A DNA stretch of 64,000 bases from Bradyrhizobium sp. CCBAU 51765 (lineage in GTDB: Bacteria > Pseudomonadota > Alphaproteobacteria > Rhizobiales > Xanthobacteraceae): the NCBI RefSeq assembly GCF_015291725.1, contig NZ_CP030038.1, positions 496,001 to 560,000 on the forward strand. Reading direction: 5' to 3'. Both the position numbers and the translations under genes were made by a program. The notes under the pieces were generated by a model, which ran no database searches, had not been told where the DNA came from, and worked only from the letters and a program-made list of their open reading frames with translations. Of this stretch, positions 58,358 through 64,000 are shown piece after piece. Numbering within the stretch: the stretch's first letter is position 1; each line of letters begins with the position of its first letter.

Positions 58358-59659
58358 ATGCGCAACGAGACGATCGCTATTCACGCCGGCTACGAGCCCG
58401 AAGCCACCACGCATGCGGTGGCCGTGCCGATCTACCAGACCGCGGCCTATGCCTTCGACAGCGCCGATCATGGTGCCGCCCTGTTCAATCTCGAGACCGA
58501 AGGCTTTCGCTACAGCCGTATCGCCAATCCGACCAGTGCGGTGCTGGAGAAGCGTATCGCCCAACTTGAAGGCGGCGTCGGCGCGCTCGCGGTCGCGACC
58601 GGGCAGGCGGCGCTGCATTTCGCCTTCGTCAACGTCGCCGATCACGGCGGCAACATCGTTTCCGTGCCGCAGCTTTACGGCACCACGCACACGCTGCTCT
58701 CCCACATCCTGCCGCGGCAGGGTATTACCGGCCGCTTCGCCGAGAGCGACCATCCCGAGGCGATCGCAAGGCTGATCGACGAGAACACCCGCGCCGTGTT
58801 CGCCGAGACCATCGGCAATCCCGCCGGCAATGTCTGCGACATCGAGGCGCTGGCGAAGGTCGCGCACGCGCATGGCGTGCCGCTGATCGTCGACAACACC
58901 GTGGCCACCCCGATCCTGCTGAGGCCGTTCGACTACGGTGCCGACATCGCCGTGCATTCGCTGACCAAGTTCCTGGGCGGTCACGGCACCACGCTCGGCG
59001 GCGCCATTGTCGATTCCGGAAATTTCCCCTGGGCCAAACATGCCGAGCGCTTCCCGGCCTATAACAAGCCGGATGCCTCCTATCACGGCCTCGTCTATGC
59101 CGAGCGGTTCGGCCGCACCGCGTTTATCGAGCGCGCGCGCAGCGTCTATCAGCGCACCATGGGCTCGGTGCTGTCGCCGTTCAACGCCTTCCTGCTGCTC
59201 CAGGGCATCGAGACCGTGGCGCTGCGCATGGAGCGCCATGTCGAGAACGCCCGCAAGGTCGCCGAATTCCTCCGCGGCGATCCGCGCGTCGCCTGGGTCA
59301 ATTACACCGGCTTCCCGGACAGCCCCTATTATCCGCTGGTGCAGAAGTACCTGAACGGCAACGCCTCCTCGCTGTTCACCTTCGGCATCAAGGGCGGCAT
59401 GGAGGCCGGCAAGACCTTCTATGATGCGCTGAAGCTGATCACGCGCCTGGTCAATATCGGCGATGCCAAGTCGCTGGCCTGCCATCCAGCCTCGACGACC
59501 CATCGGCAGATGTCGGCGGAGCAGCAGCGCGCTGCCGGCGTGCTGCCGGAGACCATCCGTCTGTCGATCGGCATCGAGCATGTGTCTGATATCATCGAGG
59601 ATATCGACCAGGCGCTCGAAAAAGCCTGCCCGTCGGCGCGGCTCGAGGCCGCGGAGTAG
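58358..59659 (+). CDS. metY: O-acetylhomoserine sulfhydrylase
   Basis: A 433-residue PLP enzyme of the Cys/Met metabolism family; ATG 58358 has GGAGG 7 bases upstream. The PLP lysine is in HSLTKFLGGHGT, and the N-terminus ETIAIHAGYEPE is typical of MetY (which is longer than MetB/MetZ). It makes homocysteine from O-acetylhomoserine and sulfide. It is followed after 12 bases by a homoserine acyltransferase gene. Confidence 0.93.
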   Translation: MRNETIAIHAGYEPEATTHAVAVPIYQTAAYAFDSADHGAALFNLETEGFRYSRIANPTSAVLEKRIAQLEGGVGALAVATGQAALHFAFVNVADHGGNIVSVPQLYGTTHTLLSHILPRQGITGRFAESDHPEAIARLIDENTRAVFAETIGNPAGNVCDIEALAKVAHAHGVPLIVDNTVATPILLRPFDYGADIAVHSLTKFLGGHGTTLGGAIVDSGNFPWAKHAERFPAYNKPDASYHGLVYAERFGRTAFIERARSVYQRTMGSVLSPFNAFLLLQGIETVALRMERHVENARKVAEFLRGDPRVAWVNYTGFPDSPYYPLVQKYLNGNASSLFTFGIKGGMEAGKTFYDALKLITRLVNIGDAKSLACHPASTTHRQMSAEQQRAAGVLPETIRLSIGIEHVSDIIEDIDQALEKACPSARLEAAE

Positions 59660-59671
59660 CCGGCGTCGACC

Positions 59672-60673
59672 ATGACGATCCTGATCGACAGGGATCAAGT
59701 CGTATCGAGCCCGGCCCTGGTGCCGGGCGAGGGCGATCTCGTTCGCGACCATGCCGGCGCCGACCTCACGATCGGGCTGATCAACAACATGCCGGATCCG
59801 GCGCTGAAGGCGACCGAGCGGCAATTCATGAAGCTGCTGCAGGCCGCCGCGGGCCCGCACCGCATCCGCTTCCACTGCTTCTCGCTTCCCAGCGTGAAAC
59901 GGTCGCCCGAAGCGAAGTGGCATGTCGACAGCGAGTATTCCGACCTTTCCGATCTCGAGCGCGGCAAGTTCGATGGACTGATCGTGACCGGCGCAGAGCC
60001 GATCGCGCCCGAGCTCGACCAGGAGCCATACTGGCAGGATCTCACGAACCTCATCGACTGGGCCAAGACCAACACGCGCTCGACGATCTGGTCGTGCCTC
60101 GCCGCGCATGCCGCGGTGCTGCACCTCGATGGCATCGAACGGCGGCGGCTGCCGGCCAAATGTCACGGCATTTTCGATTGCGACGTCGTGACGCGCGATG
60201 GGTTGACCCGTGCTGCGTCTGCGCCGCTCAAGGTCTCGCATTCACGCCTGAACGAGATCGCCGAGAGCGACCTCGTGCAGGCCGGTTACCAGGTGCTGAC
60301 ACGCTCGGCCCAAGCCGGCGTCGACGTCTTCGTCCGCCAATATGCCAGCCGCTTCGTGTTCTTTCAGGGTCATCCGGAATATGACGCGCTGTCGCTCCAG
60401 CGGGAATATCTGCGCGACATCGGCCGCTATCTCGCGCGGGAGCGCGAGACCTACCCGCGCCTGCCGGTGAGCTATTTTGACGCAGCGACGGAAGAGAAGC
60501 TGGCTCGCTTCGAGAAGAAGGCGGCGCATCAGCGCCATCCGGCACTCGCCAACGAGCTGCCTGGGCTGAACTTGCGCGCCGATATCGGCGCTGGCAACGC
60601 GGCCGCAATGCTATTCCGCAACTGGTTGCGCTATCTCGGCGCGGACGCCGACGCGTCGGTAGCAGCGCGCTAG
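59672..60673 (+). CDS. metA: Homoserine O-acyltransferase, MetA family
   Basis: A 333-residue glutamine-amidotransferase-fold enzyme related to MetA. Catalytic candidates are the Cys of WSCLAAHAA and the His-Glu of FQGHPEYD. The N-terminus has INNMPDPALKATERQFM instead of the usual LNLMP..TE.Q, so it is a divergent branch. With metY it supplies acylated homoserine for homocysteine synthesis; acetyl versus succinyl use cannot be decided by eye. Confidence 0.82.
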   Translation: MTILIDRDQVVSSPALVPGEGDLVRDHAGADLTIGLINNMPDPALKATERQFMKLLQAAAGPHRIRFHCFSLPSVKRSPEAKWHVDSEYSDLSDLERGKFDGLIVTGAEPIAPELDQEPYWQDLTNLIDWAKTNTRSTIWSCLAAHAAVLHLDGIERRRLPAKCHGIFDCDVVTRDGLTRAASAPLKVSHSRLNEIAESDLVQAGYQVLTRSAQAGVDVFVRQYASRFVFFQGHPEYDALSLQREYLRDIGRYLARERETYPRLPVSYFDAATEEKLARFEKKAAHQRHPALANELPGLNLRADIGAGNAAAMLFRNWLRYLGADADASVAAR

Positions 60674-60777
60674 CCGAAGCGGTCTTGGTCTCACGTTAGG
60701 ATTACCCAGGCGTTAGGCTTGCCTCAACCTGCGCACGAATGTTTCACTAGAGGAATAGGAATCACGGGAAGCGCAGC

Positions 60778-61521
60778 GTGTGGTCGGCACTCCAGGGACG
60801 CGTGAACAATCGGCTGGCCCGGCATTTCCACGCCGCGCCGCACCGATTGCCCGCGCATGCGCCGATGGTGAGCTTCACCTTCGACGATGCCCCCGATAGC
60901 GCCGCACGCGAGGGTGCCGAGCTTCTGGAGCAGCATGGCGGCCGGGGGACATTCTATCTCGCCGGCAGCTTGATCGATCAGCCGTCGGACCATTGGCACG
61001 GTCTGTCAAACGATGCGATCGTGCGGCTTCACAGGACCGGTCACGAGATTGCATGCCACACCTTCTCGCACCGGAGTTCGGCCACTCTCGATGAGGCCGC
61101 GATGGCTCGCGAGATCGAGCGGAACCGCAGTCATTTCCGCGGCATCGATTCCTCGATCACGCTGGAGAATTTCGCCTACCCCTATGGGCTCGCCTCGGTC
61201 TGGCGCAAGCCGCAACTCGCGAAAGCCTTCCGATCCGCGCGCGGCATTCTTCCCGGCGTCAACACCGACGTCATCGATCTCCAGTTCCTGCGCGCCTCGC
61301 CGCTTGTGGGTTGCGAGATCGATCCGGCAGGCGTCGATCGCTATTTCGACGAGGCGTTCGCGAGCGGCGGCTGGCTGATCTTCTACGGCCACGACGTCGC
61401 CGACACGCCAAGCCCCTATGGCTGCACGCCGCACCTGATGCGTCATGCGCTGGAAGCGGCCGGCAGGCGCAACATGCCGATCGTGACGGTCGCAGAGGCA
61501 CTGCGGCGAATCGGGGCGTAG
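60778..61521 (+). CDS. Polysaccharide deacetylase family protein
   Basis: A 247-residue NodB-homology enzyme with a GTG start. Unlike the copy at 4061 it keeps the canonical motif TFDDAPD, the metal histidines in CHTFSH and AYPYG. No signal peptide is apparent, so it is probably cytoplasmic. Separate unit after metA (104-base gap). Confidence 0.87.
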   Translation: MWSALQGRVNNRLARHFHAAPHRLPAHAPMVSFTFDDAPDSAAREGAELLEQHGGRGTFYLAGSLIDQPSDHWHGLSNDAIVRLHRTGHEIACHTFSHRSSATLDEAAMAREIERNRSHFRGIDSSITLENFAYPYGLASVWRKPQLAKAFRSARGILPGVNTDVIDLQFLRASPLVGCEIDPAGVDRYFDEAFASGGWLIFYGHDVADTPSPYGCTPHLMRHALEAAGRRNMPIVTVAEALRRIGA

Positions 61522-61523
61522 CT

Positions 61524-61670
61524 TCTTTTCCCTTCTCCCCTTGTGGGCGAAGGTGGCGCGAAGCGCCGGATGAGGGGTATGTCTCCGCAAAATCGAATTC
61601 GTGGATAGAACCCCTCGCCCGTCTCGCCGCTCACGCTGCGAACCACCCTCTCGCACAAGGGGAGAGGGGA
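61524..61670. repeat. Palindromic repeat, CTTCTCCCC family
   Basis: Inverted arms CTTCTCCCCTTGTG and CACAAGGGGAGAG frame a 147-base structured element between the deacetylase and recQ. A shorter relative may be the 47425 hairpin. Confidence 0.75.
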
Positions 61671-61763
61671 ACAGCCGTGCCTCGCCTCCAAACAGTCTTG
61701 CCACGCCCACGCCGGCATGCGACTGGCCTTGTGACGAATCTCACGGCCTGATCTGTTCCTCCC

Positions 61764-63629
61764 ATGTCCGTTCCCTCCACCGCTCCGCTCTCTGCGCCGG
61801 CCAACGGCCGCGACGCGCTGTCGGTGCTGCATTCGGTGTTCGGCCTGCCGGGTTTTCGCGGAGCGCAGGGCGAGATCATCCGGCATGTCACCGAGGGCGG
61901 CAATTGCCTCGTGCTGATGCCGACCGGCGGCGGCAAGTCGCTGTGCTATCAGCTTCCGTCCCTGCTACGGGAGGGCTGCGGCATCGTGGTCTCGCCGTTG
62001 ATCGCACTGATGCGCGACCAGGTCGCCGGGCTGATCGAGGCCGGCGTCAATGCCGCCGCGCTCAACTCGTCGCTGACGCCGCAGGAGGCGTCCGACATCG
62101 AGCGACGCCTTCTCGCGGGCGATCTCGACCTGCTCTATGTCGCGCCGGAACGCCTGGTCACGCCGCGCTGCCTGTCGCTGCTGGCGCAGGCGAAGGTGGC
62201 GCTGTTTGCGATCGACGAGGCGCATTGCGTCTCGCAATGGGGGCATGACTTCCGACCCGAATATGTCGGCCTCTCCATCATCGCCGAGCGTTTTCCCGAC
62301 GTGCCGCGCATCGCGCTGACCGCGACGGCCGACGAGCTGACGCGCAAGGAGATCATCGATCGGCTTCAGCTCACGGGTGCGCCGCAATTCGTCTCGAGCT
62401 TCGACCGGCCCAACATCCGCTACGAGATCGTCGACAAGCTCAACGCGGTGTCGCAACTGAAGGAATTGATCCGCGAGCGCCACGTGGGCGATGCCGGCGT
62501 GGTCTATTGCCTGTCGCGCAACCGGGTCGAGGAGGTCGCTGCCGCGCTTCAAGACGCCGGCATTGCGGCGCTGCCCTATCACGCCGGGCTCGACGGTGCG
62601 TTGCGCTCGCGCAACCAGGATCGCTTTCTCAACGAGGACGGCATCGTCATCGTCGCGACCGTGGCGTTCGGCATGGGCATCGACAAGCCCGACGTGCGCT
62701 TCGTTGCCCATCTCGATCTGCCCAAGAGCATCGAGGCCTATTATCAGGAGACGGGGCGCGCGGGCCGTGACGGCAAGCCGTCCACGGCCTGGATGACCTA
62801 TGGCCTCTCCGACATCGTGCAGCAGCGCCGCATGATCGACGAGTCCAGCGCCTCCGACGAATTCAAGCGGGTCTCGATCGGCAAGCTCGATACGTTGGTC
62901 GGCCTCGCCGAGACGCCGCATTGCCGGCGCCGGCGGTTGCTCGCCTATTTCGGCGAGATCGCGATGGGCGAGAGCTGCGGCAATTGCGACAATTGCCTGA
63001 CGCCGCCCAAGATGCGCGACGGCAAAGTGCTGGCGCAGAAGCTGCTGTCCTGCGTCTACCGCACCGGCCAGCGCTTTGGGGCGATGCATCTGATCGACGT
63101 GCTGGTGGGGCGCCTGACCGAGAAGGTAACGCAGTTCGGCCACGACAAGCTGTCGGTGTTCGGCATCGGCCGCGAGCTCAACGAAAAGCAGTGGCGCACG
63201 GTGCTGCGCCAATTGGTGGCGATGGGCCATTTGCGAAGCGACAGCGAAGCGTTCGGGGCGCTCAAGCTGACCGAGACCGCGCGCGGGGTGCTGCGCGGCG
63301 AGACCGAGGTGTGGCTGCGCGAGGAGGCGCCCGGCACGCGCATTCGCGCGAGCCGCGGCAAATCCCGCCGCGGCGACCTTGCGCCCGCCGCCAACGCCGC
63401 GCAAGGCGACGTCGATCCCGAACTGCGCGCGCGCCTGCGCGCCTGGCGTTCAGACGTCGCGCGCGAACGTGGCGTGCCGGCCTACGTGGTGCTGCACGAC
63501 GCAACGATCGACGGCATCGTCCGGGCATGGCCAACGACGCTGGACGAACTCCGCAATGTGCCGGGGATCGGCGACAAGAAGCTCGAGCATTACGGCGACG
63601 AGCTGTTGCAGATCGTCAGGACGCGGTAG
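61764..63629 (+). CDS. recQ: ATP-dependent DNA helicase RecQ
   Basis: A 621-residue helicase: Walker [12 protein letters not shown] (53-63), DEAH box 151-154, helicase C domain, RQC zinc site (Cys in [13 protein letters not shown]), winged helix and C-terminal HRDC domain ending in a helix-hairpin ([13 protein letters not shown]). Full length and complete. Acts in recombination repair and replication-fork rescue. Confidence 0.96.
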   Translation: MSVPSTAPLSAPANGRDALSVLHSVFGLPGFRGAQGEIIRHVTEGGNCLVLMPTGGGKSLCYQLPSLLREGCGIVVSPLIALMRDQVAGLIEAGVNAAALNSSLTPQEASDIERRLLAGDLDLLYVAPERLVTPRCLSLLAQAKVALFAIDEAHCVSQWGHDFRPEYVGLSIIAERFPDVPRIALTATADELTRKEIIDRLQLTGAPQFVSSFDRPNIRYEIVDKLNAVSQLKELIRERHVGDAGVVYCLSRNRVEEVAAALQDAGIAALPYHAGLDGALRSRNQDRFLNEDGIVIVATVAFGMGIDKPDVRFVAHLDLPKSIEAYYQETGRAGRDGKPSTAWMTYGLSDIVQQRRMIDESSASDEFKRVSIGKLDTLVGLAETPHCRRRRLLAYFGEIAMGESCGNCDNCLTPPKMRDGKVLAQKLLSCVYRTGQRFGAMHLIDVLVGRLTEKVTQFGHDKLSVFGIGRELNEKQWRTVLRQLVAMGHLRSDSEAFGALKLTETARGVLRGETEVWLREEAPGTRIRASRGKSRRGDLAPAANAAQGDVDPELRARLRAWRSDVARERGVPAYVVLHDATIDGIVRAWPTTLDELRNVPGIGDKKLEHYGDELLQIVRTR

Positions 63630-63651
63630 GGGACGAGCCAAAAACTCCGCC

Positions 63652-63787
63652 GTCATCCCGGACAAGCGAAGCGATCCATAACCACAGGCCGATGTGGTGA
63701 CGGCAGGCGGCAACTACGGGTCCCGGATCAGCACTTCGCTCTGGACAACGCTACGCGTTGTCGAGAGCTGCGCTTGTCCGGGATGAC
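63652..63787. repeat. Palindromic element, GTCCCGGACAAGCGC family, long form
   Basis: Arms GTCATCCCGGACAAGCG and CGCTTGTCCGGGATGAC, 17 bases each, 102 bases apart with internal symmetry. It lies between convergent recQ and acdS, related to the elements at 40314 and 42633. Confidence 0.85.
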
Positions 63788-63819
63788 AGCTATGTACAAG
63801 ACGAGGGCTACGCCCTCAC

Positions 63820-64000
63820 TCACCCATTCCTGAACGCGTACGCATATCCGTTCAGCGCGGGGGCGCCGCCGAGATGGGCGTAGAGGATCTTCGCACCCTT
63901 CTCGAAATGGCCCTTCTTCGCGAGGTCGATCAGGCCCTGCATCGACTTGCCCTCGTAGACGGGGTCGGTGATCATGCCTTCGAGCCGCGCGGTGAGGCGG
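63820..64000 (-). CDS. acdS: 1-aminocyclopropane-1-carboxylate deaminase, 3' end
   Basis: The last 59 codons, open to the window edge. The reading contains [11 protein letters not shown] and [14 protein letters not shown], typical of the C-terminus of AcdS (a PLP enzyme that splits the ethylene precursor ACC). It is too short to separate firmly from D-cysteine desulfhydrase relatives. ACC deaminase lowers plant ethylene and favours nodulation. The start and regulation lie outside. Confidence 0.8.
   Translation of the reverse strand, partial: RLTARLEGMITDPVYEGKSMQGLIDLAKKGHFEKGAKILYAHLGGAPALNGYAYAFRNG

Overview
The window is high-GC chromosomal DNA of an alphaproteobacterium, most likely a Bradyrhizobium. 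The pointers are a 314-residue NodD with a recognisable nod box, EcfG-type and FixK-type promoter elements, abundant long palindromic intergenic repeats, and an ACC deaminase gene at the right edge. The assignment comes from reading the sequence; no database search was possible.

Layout. 1-2059: end of a LysM protein and a secreted Spy/CpxP-like protein. 2092-9805: a minus-strand block (MetE-like enzyme, FAH-family hydrolase, atypical polysaccharide deacetylase, a four-gene SsuABC/TauABC-type transporter, GntR regulator, unknown protein) that looks like one uptake and catabolism locus. 10006-16266: large class III nucleotide cyclase, AsmA protein, Crp-type regulator, DUF433/DUF5615 pair. 16327-22912: RND efflux pump with adaptor, OmpA-type lipoprotein-like protein, and a TPR protein whose caspase-like domain has lost its catalytic dyad. 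23279-32739: lactonase-like hydrolase and the aromatic pathway through homogentisate (MarR, MhpA-type flavoprotein plus DUF2783 partner, MBL protein, hmgA, fahA, DUF1272, Lrp/AsnC, hppD). No maleylacetoacetate isomerase is seen. 32874-37907: AMACR-type racemase and a form II CO-dehydrogenase-like S-L-M operon. 38232-42590: two tandem chemoreceptors with almost identical output halves. 42833-47403: DUF3175 protein, MFS transporter, otsB and otsA, tied together by three EcfG-like (general stress response) promoters. 47994-51832: tRNA-Ser followed by a lower-GC segment with nodD, a nod box, an MhpA-type flavin monooxygenase and a C-C-hydrolase-like alpha/beta hydrolase. 51857-58142: LysR/MFS/AKR unit, amidase with a histone-H1-like tail, FixK-box-preceded Gly-rich protein and ClpP-like protein. 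58358-63629: metY, metA-like gene, polysaccharide deacetylase, recQ. 63820-64000: 3' end of acdS.

The strongest candidate for an undescribed system is the nodD / nod box / flavoprotein / hydrolase unit. It has the regulator and operator of nodulation genes but controls what looks like aromatic-ring hydroxylation and cleavage, sits in core genome next to a tRNA, and could modify or destroy a plant aromatic signal. The second is the stress-trehalose locus, with a divergent EcfG promoter pair whose -35 elements form one palindrome.
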